14,847 bases of DNA, taken from Gammaproteobacteria bacterium. Lineage in GTDB: Bacteria; Pseudomonadota; Gammaproteobacteria; PS1; Pseudothioglobaceae. Shown piece after piece: positions 6,808-14,362 of this stretch. Below the pieces are notes generated by a model. The model was given only the letters and a program-made list of their open reading frames with translations, was not told the origin of the DNA and searched no databases. The translations under genes and the position numbers were made by a program. The first letter of the stretch is position 1. Each line of letters opens with the position of its first letter. The stretch covers positions 1 through 14,847 of the forward strand of contig JAPYOZ010000026.1 of the NCBI GenBank assembly GCA_029941485.1. Direction: 5' to 3'.

Positions 6808-7740
6808 TTAATCCGACTGTCTTAATTTTTTTGGTACAGAAAAGTGCACATCTTCTTCTACGCCACTGACTTCAACAATCTCAGTAGCGCCTTTATCACG
6901 TAAATAACTAATCACCTCTTGTACCAATACTTCTGGCGCTGAAGCACCAGCCGTTACCCCTACAATATCAACACCGTCAATCCACTTCACGTCAATATCA
7001 TTAATACCGTCAATCAAATAAGCGGGTTTGTGCATTTTCTTAGCAATTTCTTTGAGACGATTTGAATTTGATGAATTGCTAGAACCCAATACCAACAAGA
7101 CATCGCAAGAGTTCATTAATGTTTTAACTGCGTCTTGTCGATTTTGCGTTGCGTAACAAATGTCGTCTTTTTTGGGAGCTTGAATATTGGGGAACTTTGT
7201 CTTTAAGGATTCTACAATTTTCTGAGTGTCGTCCACTGAAAGCGTGGTTTGCGTGGTATAAGAAACATCGTCCTGTGAAATATTTAAATTCTTAACATCA
7301 ATCACTGTTTCTACCAGTTGTACCGTCTGGTCGCCACTAGATTGGCCCAGTGTCCCTTCTACTTCTGGATGTCCCTCGTGACCAATCAAGATAACTTTGT
7401 GCTTTTGCTTTTGCTTGCGTATCACTTCTTTATGTACTTTTGTCACCAAAGGGCAAGTCGCATCATAAATAATAGCGCCGATGTCTTGCGCCTGCTTTCG
7501 CACGGCTTGGGAAACGCCATGTGCACTAAAAATAACCACTTTTCCATGCGGCACTTCATCAATTTCTTCAACAAAAATGGCCCCCTTGGATTTTAGTTCA
7601 TTAACAACAAACTTGTTGTGCACTACTTCGTGACGCACATAGATAGGAGCGCCGTGCAATTCCAATGCGCGCTCTACCATTTCAATCGCACGATCAACTC
7701 CGGCACAAAAACCACGCGGATTAGCCAGTAAAACTTTCAT
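6808..7740 (-). CDS. ispH: 4-hydroxy-3-methylbut-2-enyl diphosphate reductase IspH
   Basis: IspH is the iron-sulfur enzyme that carries out the last step of the MEP isoprenoid pathway, reducing HMBPP to IPP and DMAPP. The 310-residue length is normal (E. coli 316). The three cluster cysteines are present as Cys12 (GFCAGV), Cys96 (DATCPLV) and Cys195 (DICYATQNRQ). Substrate-binding residues are also visible: His41, His74, His124 with Glu126 (HEGHPEVEG), and the SSNSNRL motif (223-229). The start codon overlaps the fkpB stop by ATGA, with no strong Shine-Dalgarno sequence, so translation probably depends on termination-reinitiation. The fkpB-ispH pairing is conserved in many proteobacteria. Confidence 0.98.
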   Translation of the reverse strand: MKVLLANPRGFCAGVDRAIEMVERALELHGAPIYVRHEVVHNKFVVNELKSKGAIFVEEIDEVPHGKVVIFSAHGVSQAVRKQAQDIGAIIYDATCPLVTKVHKEVIRKQKQKHKVILIGHEGHPEVEGTLGQSSGDQTVQLVETVIDVKNLNISQDDVSYTTQTTLSVDDTQKIVESLKTKFPNIQAPKKDDICYATQNRQDAVKTLMNSCDVLLVLGSSNSSNSNRLKEIAKKMHKPAYLIDGINDIDVKWIDGVDIVGVTAGASAPEVLVQEVISYLRDKGATEIVEVSGVEEDVHFSVPKKLRQSD

Positions 7741-8147
7741 TTGATTTTTTCAAGTATTTCTACTTGAAACGAGACATCGCACCCTGCCAATGGGTGGTTA
7801 AAATTAACAGTAACGTCATCACCATCAATCTTATCAATACAGCCAACGTACAAATCACCCGTTGGTGTTTCAAATTCAACCGCAGCATCAGGCTCAATAA
7901 CCATATCCGTTGGAAATTCTACTCGATCCATCATTTGAATTGCCTCATCATAACTTGGGCCAAATGCTTCGTTGTAATTTAATAAAAAGGTTTGTAACTT
8001 ACCAACTTTAGCTTCCTCGATACAAGATTCCAAACAAGGGTCCAGTTGTCCATCACCAATTTCAAATTCAAAAGGTATATCGCCGGATTCATCGACCAAG
8101 GCACCATTAGCGTGATTAAGTTTATAAAGTAGCTTGTATTTAGCCAT
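7737..8147 (-). CDS. fkpB: FKBP-type peptidyl-prolyl cis-trans isomerase, SlpA/FkpB type
   Basis: This is a short cytoplasmic FKBP with an insert-in-flap chaperone domain, of the SlyD/SlpA kind; it catalyses proline isomerisation and assists folding. The 136-residue product (E. coli FkpB has 149) starts with the FKBP strand YKLLYKLNHANGALVDES, continues with FEFEIGDGQLDPCLE and EAFGPSYDEAI, and ends with the diagnostic NFNHPLAGCDVSFQVEIL. It lacks the His/Cys-rich metal-binding tail of SlyD, which favours SlpA. The start overlaps the accD stop by 8 bp and its stop overlaps the ispH ATG by 4 bp, so it is embedded in the operon and fully coupled. Confidence 0.93.
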   Translation of the reverse strand: MAKYKLLYKLNHANGALVDESGDIPFEFEIGDGQLDPCLESCIEEAKVGKLQTFLLNYNEAFGPSYDEAIQMMDRVEFPTDMVIEPDAAVEFETPTGDLYVGCIDKIDGDDVTVNFNHPLAGCDVSFQVEILEKIK

Positions 8148-8985
8148 TATGCATCAAGGCGCTGAGCACTTGATGCACCTTATCGCGTAATTCTGATCGG
8201 TGCACAATCATATCAATCGCACCTTTTTCAAGCAAAAATTCACTGCGCTGAAAGCCATCTGGCAGTTTTTCACGCACCGTTTGTTCAACCACTCTCGGGC
8301 CCGCAAAACCAATTAATGCATTAGGTTCGGCAATGTGAATATCGCCTAACATAGCAAAACTAGCAGAAACACCGCCCATAGTAGGGTCGGTTAAAATTGA
8401 AATAAAAGGAACTTTTTTGTCTGCTAATAACTTCAGAGCCAATGATGTTTTAGACATTTGCATAAGTGAAAACAAGCCCTCTTGCATGCGCGCACCGCCC
8501 GATGCTGAAAAACAAATCAAAGGAGAATTGCTCGCCATACTTTCTTGAGCTGCACGGACAAATTTTTCACCCACTACGGAACCCATAGAGCCACCCATGA
8601 ACTTAAAGTCAAACGCAGCCACTACAACTGGCATGCCATTCAGTGTGCCTTTTTTAACCACAAGTGCATCTTTTTCACCGGTATTTTTTTGTGCTTGCGA
8701 GTAACGATCTTTGTATTTTTTTTGATCTTTAAACTTAAGTGGGTCAACTGCCACTAGATTAGGGGCAATTTCTTCTTGCCCGTCAACATCTAAAAAACTT
8801 TCAAGCCTTACTCTGGCCGATATTCTCATGTGATGATCACAATTTGGACACACGTAAGTCAGCTTCTTTAACTCCTCCTCATACAGTGTGGACGAGCATT
8901 TAGGACATTTACTCCACAGACCTTCTGGAATATTCTTTTTTGCACCACTAGCAATTGAGGGTAGTATTTTCTCTAACCAACTCAT
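8140..8985 (-). CDS. accD: acetyl-CoA carboxylase carboxyltransferase subunit beta
   Basis: AccD forms, with AccA, the carboxyltransferase that transfers CO2 from biotin to acetyl-CoA to make malonyl-CoA, the committed step of fatty acid synthesis. The 281-residue protein has the N-terminal zinc ribbon (Cys27, Cys30, Cys46, Cys49), the crotonase-fold carboxyltransferase core with SASGGARMQEG and the GGVSASFAMLGD segment, and the GFAGPRVVEQT motif. It is somewhat shorter than E. coli AccD (304) through a shorter C-terminus. An AAAGGA-type Shine-Dalgarno sequence lies in the 9-nt gap after trpA. The trpA-accD adjacency is common in gammaproteobacteria; folC, often next, is replaced here by fkpB. 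No accA is in the window. Confidence 0.98.
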   Translation of the reverse strand: MSWLEKILPSIASGAKKNIPEGLWSKCPKCSSTLYEEELKKLTYVCPNCDHHMRISARVRLESFLDVDGQEEIAPNLVAVDPLKFKDQKKYKDRYSQAQKNTGEKDALVVKKGTLNGMPVVVAAFDFKFMGGSMGSVVGEKFVRAAQESMASNSPLICFSASGGARMQEGLFSLMQMSKTSLALKLLADKKVPFISILTDPTMGGVSASFAMLGDIHIAEPNALIGFAGPRVVEQTVREKLPDGFQRSEFLLEKGAIDMIVHRSELRDKVHQVLSALMHNG

Positions 8986-8994
8986 AATAATCCT

Positions 8995-9792
8995 TTATTT
9001 TACAGCGGCTGATATTTCAGCCGATAATTCACCAACGCTTGCCAACATTTTATCCTTATCAAGTGAATATTGTTCAATAAATGAAACTAAAGATGAACCA
9101 ACAATAACCGCATCGGCTGATTTAGAAACTGCTTTGGCCGTTTTAGCGTCTTTAATACCAAAACCAACACCCACTGGTAGATTAATAAATTGACGAATTC
9201 TAGCCATGTTGTTATTCACTGCATCAACATCAATATGGCCGGCGCCAGTCACCCCTTTAAGGGATACAAAATACACAAATCCTGAGGCCACATTAGCCAA
9301 AAATTCTAAACGATCGTTGGTTGTGGTGGGTGCTACAAGGAAGATAAAATCAATGTCTTTTTGATCTAAAAACTGCTTTAAATCGTGCGCTTCTTCAGGT
9401 GGCATATCAACCACTAGCACGCCATCTACACCATTAATACTTGCCGCATCGGCAAAAGATTGATAGCCGAATACTTCAATTGGATTGAGATAACCCATAA
9501 GCACAACAGCCGTTGTATCGTTAGTTTGTCTAAACCTTTTGACCAAATTGAGTACATCGTGCAAACTCACACCAGCCTTTACAGCACGCTCGTGCGATTT
9601 GGCAATGACTGGGCCATCGGCCATAGGGTCAGAAAATGGTACACCTAGTTCAATTACATCAGCACCACTACTAACCAAGGTTTGCATTAACTCAAAAGTA
9701 TTGTCTAAACCACTATCACCGGCAGTAATAAACGGGATAAAGGCTTTTTGACCTTGAGGTAAATCAGAAAATACTTGAGCTAATCTTGACAT
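8995..9792 (-). CDS. trpA: tryptophan synthase alpha chain
   Basis: TrpA cleaves indole-3-glycerol phosphate to indole and glyceraldehyde 3-phosphate and passes indole to TrpB. At 265 residues it is close to E. coli TrpA (268). The catalytic residues are seen in VIELGVPFSDPMADGP as Glu48 and Asp59. The phosphate-binding glycines lie in GVGFGI and in the VIVGSSLV segment of a TIM barrel. The ATG lies 2 nt after the hemE stop, so translation is probably coupled. The usual upstream partner trpB is absent and hemE takes its place, so the alpha and beta subunits must be encoded at different loci, or trpB lies elsewhere nearby outside the window. Confidence 0.98.
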   Translation of the reverse strand: MSRLAQVFSDLPQGQKAFIPFITAGDSGLDNTFELMQTLVSSGADVIELGVPFSDPMADGPVIAKSHERAVKAGVSLHDVLNLVKRFRQTNDTTAVVLMGYLNPIEVFGYQSFADAASINGVDGVLVVDMPPEEAHDLKQFLDQKDIDFIFLVAPTTTNDRLEFLANVASGFVYFVSLKGVTGAGHIDVDAVNNNMARIRQFINLPVGVGFGIKDAKTAKAVSKSADAVIVGSSLVSFIEQYSLDKDKMLASVGELSAEISAAVK

Positions 9793-9794
9793 AA

Positions 9795-10829
9795 TTATTG
9801 ACCACTAAACTCGTGCACACTGTCCACTAATACTTTCATGTTTTCTGGATCAACCTCTGGAGTAATGCCGTGACCCAAGTTAAACACATGTCCTGTATCT
9901 CCCTTAAATTGGTCTAAAACTTTTTTAACTTCCGCCCGAACGACCTCAGGTGTTGCATACATCACAGCAGGATCTAAGTTACCTTGAATAGCAACTTTAT
10001 CGCCAATTTGCTGCTCAACCTCACCGAGTTCCACCGTCCAATCAATGCCCACACCATCACAACCGGTGTTTGCAATTTCATTCAAATGTTTTCCGCCATT
10101 TTTACTAAATAAAGTAATCGGCGTATTAGGGTGTTTTGCTTTAACACTATTAACGATTTTTTGCATGTAGCTTAATGAAAAATCCAAGTAATTAGATTTA
10201 GAAAGTACCCCGCCCCAAGTGTCAAATACCATTAAGCTATCCGCACCACTTAACACTTGTTGGTTCAAATAAGCAATAACGCTATCGGCCAACTTATCCA
10301 ACAACAAGTGTAACATTTGTGGATCATTAAATAACATTCTTTTGGTTTTAGCAAAGGTTTTGCTACTACCACCTTCAATCATATAGGTGGCCAGTGTCCA
10401 AGGACTACCGCTAAAGCCAATCAGTGGTGCGCGCGTGCCTAGCGCTGTTTTAATCGTAGATACGGCATCAAATACATAAGTTAAGTCATTATTAACCTCT
10501 GATGGAATCGCCTCAATATCTGCCAACGTTTGAATAGGGCGCTCAAATTTTGGCCCTTCACCTTCGCTAAAATACAAGCCTAAGCCCATTGCATCAGGAA
10601 TGGTTAAGATGTCAGAAAATAAAATCGCCGCATCAAGGTCGAATCGATCCATCGGCTGCATGGTTACTTCACAAGCAAGCTCGGGATTTTTACACAAACT
10701 CATAAAATCACCGGCCTTTTTTCGGGTTGCACGGTACTCAGGTAAGTATCGCCCTGCTTGGCGCATCACCCAGATTGGAGTGCGCGATATTGGTTTTTTT
10801 AACAGGGCATTAATGTAGTCAAACGACAT
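9795..10829 (-). CDS. hemE: uroporphyrinogen decarboxylase
   Basis: HemE decarboxylates the four acetate side chains of uroporphyrinogen III to give coproporphyrinogen III in haem synthesis. The 344-residue protein (E. coli 354) has the N-terminal signature PIWVMRQAGRYLPEYR with substrate-binding Arg23 and Arg27, the catalytic Asp73 in FSDIL, Tyr149 in TYMIEGG, and His320 in NLGHGI. It is the first gene of the six-gene leftward unit. A TATAAT box lies 29 nt upstream of the ATG, but the short AT-rich leader (about 10852-10830) has no Shine-Dalgarno sequence. The family N-terminus supports this ATG. Placement ahead of trpA and accD is not the usual order. Confidence 0.98.
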   Translation of the reverse strand: MSFDYINALLKKPISRTPIWVMRQAGRYLPEYRATRKKAGDFMSLCKNPELACEVTMQPMDRFDLDAAILFSDILTIPDAMGLGLYFSEGEGPKFERPIQTLADIEAIPSEVNNDLTYVFDAVSTIKTALGTRAPLIGFSGSPWTLATYMIEGGSSKTFAKTKRMLFNDPQMLHLLLDKLADSVIAYLNQQVLSGADSLMVFDTWGGVLSKSNYLDFSLSYMQKIVNSVKAKHPNTPITLFSKNGGKHLNEIANTGCDGVGIDWTVELGEVEQQIGDKVAIQGNLDPAVMYATPEVVRAEVKKVLDQFKGDTGHVFNLGHGITPEVDPENMKVLVDSVHEFSGQ

Positions 10830-10858
10830 GATTTTTTATATACAAAATGAATGTAACG

Positions 10859-10864
10859 ATTATA
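10859..10864 (-). promoter_or_regulatory. -10 box of the hemE operon
   Basis: An exact TATAAT on the minus strand, 29 nt upstream of the hemE ATG and just downstream of the rpmE terminator, so it isolates the operon from rpmE. The -35 region is poor. Confidence 0.6.
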
Positions 10865-10890
10865 TCGGTATTTGGGTAATCAGCAGGCAT

Positions 10891-10918
10891 AAAAAAAGCC
10901 ACTCTCGTGGCTTTTTTT
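10891..10918 (-). terminator. rho-independent terminator of rpmE
   Basis: Perfect inverted repeat: seven A, GCCAC, loop TCTC, GTGGC, seven T. It starts 17 nt after the rpmE stop and precedes the hemE promoter. The symmetry would allow it to work in both directions. Confidence 0.88.
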
Positions 10919-10935
10919 AAAAAATTTGTAATGCC

Positions 10936-11148
10936 TTATCGTTTAAACGAAGCATAGCGTGATTTAAACTTTTCAACGCGACCTGCGGTATCCATAATCT
11001 TTTGTTTGCCTGTATAAAAAGGATGGCAACTAGAACACACATCTAGATTCAAATCTTCTTTACCAATTGTTGAGCGTGTTTCAAAAGAATTGCCACATGA
11101 ACATACTACTTTTACGGTGTCATAATTAGGATGAATGTCTGTTTTCAT
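10936..11148 (-). CDS. rpmE: 50S ribosomal protein L31, zinc-binding form
   Basis: L31 bridges the two ribosomal subunits. The 70-residue length equals that of E. coli RpmE. The protein has the zinc ligand set CxC plus CxxC (Cys16, Cys18, Cys38, Cys41), so it is the cysteine-containing form used when zinc is sufficient rather than the YkgM type. The N-terminus MKTDIHPNY and the C-terminal FYTGKQKIMDTAGRVEKF are typical. It has its own TATAAT promoter at 11184-11189 and a strong terminator immediately after the stop. Read-through from ccoI upstream is also possible because no terminator separates the two genes. Confidence 0.98.
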   Translation of the reverse strand: MKTDIHPNYDTVKVVCSCGNSFETRSTIGKEDLNLDVCSSCHPFYTGKQKIMDTAGRVEKFKSRYASFKR

Positions 11149-11183
11149 GTTTTTAACTTTAATGTATTTCTCAAAGAGGAGAG

Positions 11184-11189
11184 ATTATA
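11184..11189 (-). promoter_or_regulatory. -10 box of rpmE
   Basis: An exact TATAAT on the minus strand, 35 nt upstream of the rpmE ATG in the 63-bp gap after ccoI. No good -35; the leader of about 28 nt has no strong Shine-Dalgarno sequence. Confidence 0.55.
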
Positions 11190-11211
11190 TACTACTTCAC
11201 TTACAGTATCT

Positions 11212-13620
11212 TCACTTTTTACTCCTTAATCGAGCTGCATTACCAATTACAATGAGTGAACTGATCGGCATTACAATAGCTGCAAACAACGGTGTCACCT
11301 TTGCCATCATTGCCAACGGTACCATTAAAGCGTTGTAAAACAAAGCAAAAGCAATATTTTGCTTAATGGTATTTTGTGTATTTTTTGACAGTGTAATCGC
11401 TTCAATAACAGGGGCTAAGGTATTTTTTAAAACCACTACATCAGCGCTGTCAACACTCACATCAGACCCAGAACCAATGGCGATACTGCTGTCAGATTGT
11501 ACCAAAGCCGGTGCATCATTAATGCCATCACCCACCATCAATACCAATCCATCGGCTTGCAAAGTTTTGATGTGGTTAGCCTTGTCGCTTGGCAACACCT
11601 GTGCTTTGACATGTTTAATGCCTAAATGCTTAGCCACCGCTTGAGCAACTTGTTGGCTATCGCCACTAAGCATAGTAACGGTTTTTCCCATTTGATGCAG
11701 TTCATTGATCACTGCCTTGGCGTCCGATTTCACTTCATCACTGAGCGACACAAAACCTAAAATCTCATCCTCATCAGCACACCAAATGCAAGTTTGTCCT
11801 TGTTTTTCTAGTGCATTCGCCTTATCAAATAGGGTGTTATCCTTATGTGCACTATGTTTCACAAGGTAATTTAAGTTGCCAATTCGATATGATTTTGAAT
11901 CAATTTTTGCAAAGACACCTTCGCCGGGTGTGGTTTTAAATTCCTGAACTGATAAGTTGTTGTCAATACCAGCATAATCAACGATAGCTTTAGCCAAAGG
12001 ATGTTCTGAATGTTTCTCAATGCTGACCATGATGTTTAAAAATTTAGTTCGATTAATCTTTGACTCTAACCCAGTTACTCTAAATTTACCCAAAGTAAGT
12101 GTGCCTGTTTTGTCAAATACCACGTGTTTAATCTTACTTAATACTTCTAAAGCATCGCCGTTCTTGATTAGTATTTTCATTTTTGCCGCCACACCACTAG
12201 CCACTGCAATACTCATCGGTGTGGCTAGGCCAAACGCGCAAGGACAGGTAATAATTAATACACTAGTAGCACTGAGAAGTGCCAAATCAAAACCTTGTGG
12301 ATACCAATAAATAAAGGTAATGGTGGCTAATAATAGCGTTGTCCAAACAAAATAAGGAATAATCTTGTCAATGGTACAGACAATTTTGCTCTTATTCATC
12401 TTGGTGCTTTCTACCAAATCAACAATTTGACTGAGCGCTGTTTGCCGAGACAGTTTCGTAACTTCAATTTCAATACTACCGTGAGTATTTAGAGTGCCTG
12501 CAAAAACTTCATCACCTTTGTTTTTATTAACAGGCAAGGCCTCTCCACTAAGTAAAGACTCGTCAACTTCGGTACCTCCTGATAAAACCATACCATCTAC
12601 AGCAATGCGCTCACCCGGCTTCAGTACAACAACATCGCCAACGGCAATAGCGCCAATGGGTTTCAGTTGTTCAGTATTGCCTGATTTAACCAGTGCAATT
12701 TTAGGTTGTAATTGTTGCAAACTACTGGAAGCGGATAAAGCCGATTTTTTACTAGAAGCCTCAAGATAACGACCAATCAAAATAACAAAAATAAAATTAA
12801 CCACTGTGTCAAAATAAACTTCTCCTTTGGTGGAGAATCCAAATAACACATACACCGAATAAAAGTAAGTGCTCAGTGCGCCAATACTAATAGGCACATC
12901 CATGTTCATGAATCGATTCTTGACACCGATGTAAGCATTTTTTAAAAAAGGATAACCAGCATAGAACAAAGTGGGTGTAGCCAGTGCAAAACCTAACCAT
13001 TGAAAATATTGATGATACTCACCACCACTAGCGCCCGTGTACATCGCCACTGAAATCCACAGTAAATTCATCATCGTAAAGGCTGAAAACCCAATACGAT
13101 AAAGCATTTTCTTATTTTTTAGCTGTTGTTTAGACTCAGCAATATTTTGTTCATAAGGCATAGCTGCATAACCCAAATCAGCCAGTTTTTTCATAATGCT
13201 TGATAAATCAATTTGATCATCTACCCAACGTACTCTGATGCGCTTATCCGTTAAATTAGCACGCACCCAAACAACGCCTTCAAGTGAGCTAACGGCTCGC
13301 TCAATTAGCCAAACACAAGCAGCGCAATGAATAGTATCGCTAATCAAGTTCATGGTTTTTGTGCCCGAATCTGAAGCTTCTAAAAAAGGCCGTTGAAACA
13401 CAGAGGAATCGTAAAACTCAAGCGGATACTCTAAATCAACAGCCGGCAACAACGAGGCGGTTTGTTGACTGTAAAAAGCACCCAATCCTGCCTCATGAAT
13501 GGTTTGACAAACACTAGCACAGCCCGCACAACAAAAATCTTGCACACTGTCTTTGATTGTTATCTGGACTTTATTGCTATTTGTAACAGGCAATGAGCAA
13601 TGGTAACAAGTATCATTCAT
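11212..13620 (-). CDS. ccoI: copper-translocating P1B-type ATPase, CcoI/FixI type
   Basis: CcoI exports copper across the inner membrane for CuB insertion into cbb3-type cytochrome c oxidase. From ATG 13620 the product has 802 residues. The N-terminus has CYHC (Cys5, Cys8) and CCAGC (30-34), typical of the CcoI subgroup, followed by a heavy-metal-associated domain with HCAAC (Cys99, Cys102). Next come eight membrane helices with the TGE-equivalent SGE (358-360), the CPC ion site (459-461), the DKTGT phosphorylation site (Asp503), the HP motif (540-541), GDGIND (697-702) and a final helix with MPISSLIVIGNAARL. An 18-residue longer TTG start (13674) is rejected because family N-termini begin at this Met and predicted promoters lie between. 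No Shine-Dalgarno sequence is obvious. The ccoNOPQ and ccoGHS genes are not in the window. Confidence 0.94.
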   Translation of the reverse strand: MNDTCYHCSLPVTNSNKVQITIKDSVQDFCCAGCASVCQTIHEAGLGAFYSQQTASLLPAVDLEYPLEFYDSSVFQRPFLEASDSGTKTMNLISDTIHCAACVWLIERAVSSLEGVVWVRANLTDKRIRVRWVDDQIDLSSIMKKLADLGYAAMPYEQNIAESKQQLKNKKMLYRIGFSAFTMMNLLWISVAMYTGASGGEYHQYFQWLGFALATPTLFYAGYPFLKNAYIGVKNRFMNMDVPISIGALSTYFYSVYVLFGFSTKGEVYFDTVVNFIFVILIGRYLEASSKKSALSASSSLQQLQPKIALVKSGNTEQLKPIGAIAVGDVVVLKPGERIAVDGMVLSGGTEVDESLLSGEALPVNKNKGDEVFAGTLNTHGSIEIEVTKLSRQTALSQIVDLVESTKMNKSKIVCTIDKIIPYFVWTTLLLATITFIYWYPQGFDLALLSATSVLIITCPCAFGLATPMSIAVASGVAAKMKILIKNGDALEVLSKIKHVVFDKTGTLTLGKFRVTGLESKINRTKFLNIMVSIEKHSEHPLAKAIVDYAGIDNNLSVQEFKTTPGEGVFAKIDSKSYRIGNLNYLVKHSAHKDNTLFDKANALEKQGQTCIWCADEDEILGFVSLSDEVKSDAKAVINELHQMGKTVTMLSGDSQQVAQAVAKHLGIKHVKAQVLPSDKANHIKTLQADGLVLMVGDGINDAPALVQSDSSIAIGSGSDVSVDSADVVVLKNTLAPVIEAITLSKNTQNTIKQNIAFALFYNALMVPLAMMAKVTPLFAAIVMPISSLIVIGNAARLRSKK

Positions 13621-13656
13621 ACGGATCGATTTTATGGTATTTTTACACAAAGTTCT

Positions 13657-13665
13657 CTTATAATA
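13657..13665. promoter_or_regulatory. overlapping divergent -10 boxes of ccoI and the secreted-protein gene
   Basis: On the plus strand an exact TATAAT (13659-13664) lies 29 nt before the ATG at 13694. On the minus strand TATAAG (13657-13662) or TATTAT (13660-13665) lies 36-39 nt before the ccoI ATG at 13620. The two elements share the same bases, so only one polymerase could open this site at a time. Confidence 0.45.
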
Positions 13666-13693
13666 CTTAATCAACTAAAGCATCGAAAAATTT

Positions 13694-14353
13694 ATGAAAC
13701 GCTTAACATTACTTGGTTTATTTCTACTGATTAGTTCTTCCACTATTGCTGCCGAGCAAATTCGTCTTTATAAACAATATTTGGTTGGTACACCTAAAGC
13801 TTTTTTACAAAAAGCACACAAACTACAAGACTGCTCTGCCAAATACGAGAACGGCACTTTGTGTATGCAAAACCATTCTCTTTCGGGTGAAGAAACTGAA
13901 ATTGCTTTTCGATTCGTAAACGATCGACTGGTATCCATTGTGTTAATGATGCCACTTGATAAAGTGAGCAAAATTAGAAAAATGTTTTACGTACTAAAAA
14001 CACAATTTGATCTAGTGCTGATTGAAAACGGCAAAGAAAGATTGGACATTATAGAAATCAGTAGCAATACCTTTACAAAAAACGATTTCACCAAAACCAT
14101 CGCTGATTTTGAAAATGAAGCCTACAAAAAACACAACATCAAATACACGTTTATCAGCAAAGACGAGTTTAAAATCCAATCGCGTAAATCACGCAATTTT
14201 GCAGAGGTCTTTAAAGGCGCGCCCATCAAAATGCGTGCTGCTACTTACAGCGTAGGCCGCAAAAACGGCAAAGTCATGGGCACCATTAGCTTTGTTGCGC
14301 CGGGTGTTACTCAAGCCTATCTTAATCAAAACCCTGTTGTTGAAGATTTTTAG
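13694..14353 (+). CDS. secreted protein of unknown function upstream of glmU
   Basis: I do not recognise this 219-residue protein. Residues 1-20 form a clear signal peptide: MKR, a hydrophobic core (LTLLGLFLLI) and a likely cleavage after SSSTIAA, before EQ. There is no lipobox cysteine, so a soluble periplasmic or outer-membrane-associated product is expected. The mature part has two cysteines about ten residues apart (LQDCSAKYENGTLC), which could form a disulfide, and is lysine-rich and mixed alpha/beta with no further membrane helix. It is divergent from ccoI and ends 9 nt before the glmU start, whose Shine-Dalgarno sequence overlaps its stop codon, so the two are likely co-transcribed. 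Function cannot be inferred; links to the envelope or to copper handling are guesses from position only. Confidence 0.8.
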   Translation: MKRLTLLGLFLLISSSTIAAEQIRLYKQYLVGTPKAFLQKAHKLQDCSAKYENGTLCMQNHSLSGEETEIAFRFVNDRLVSIVLMMPLDKVSKIRKMFYVLKTQFDLVLIENGKERLDIIEISSNTFTKNDFTKTIADFENEAYKKHNIKYTFISKDEFKIQSRKSRNFAEVFKGAPIKMRAATYSVGRKNGKVMGTISFVAPGVTQAYLNQNPVVEDF

Positions 14354-14362
14354 GTAATTATC

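Noticed and set aside
13621..13674. An 18-residue N-terminal extension of CcoI from TTG 13674
   Set aside because: CcoI proteins begin close to the CYHC motif, and the extension would run through the predicted divergent promoter.
13661..13680. Possible FNR/ANR site for ccoI (ATCAA at 13670-13674)
   Set aside because: Only one half-site matches; the other half of TTGAT-N4-ATCAA reads TAATA, so there is no credible dyad.
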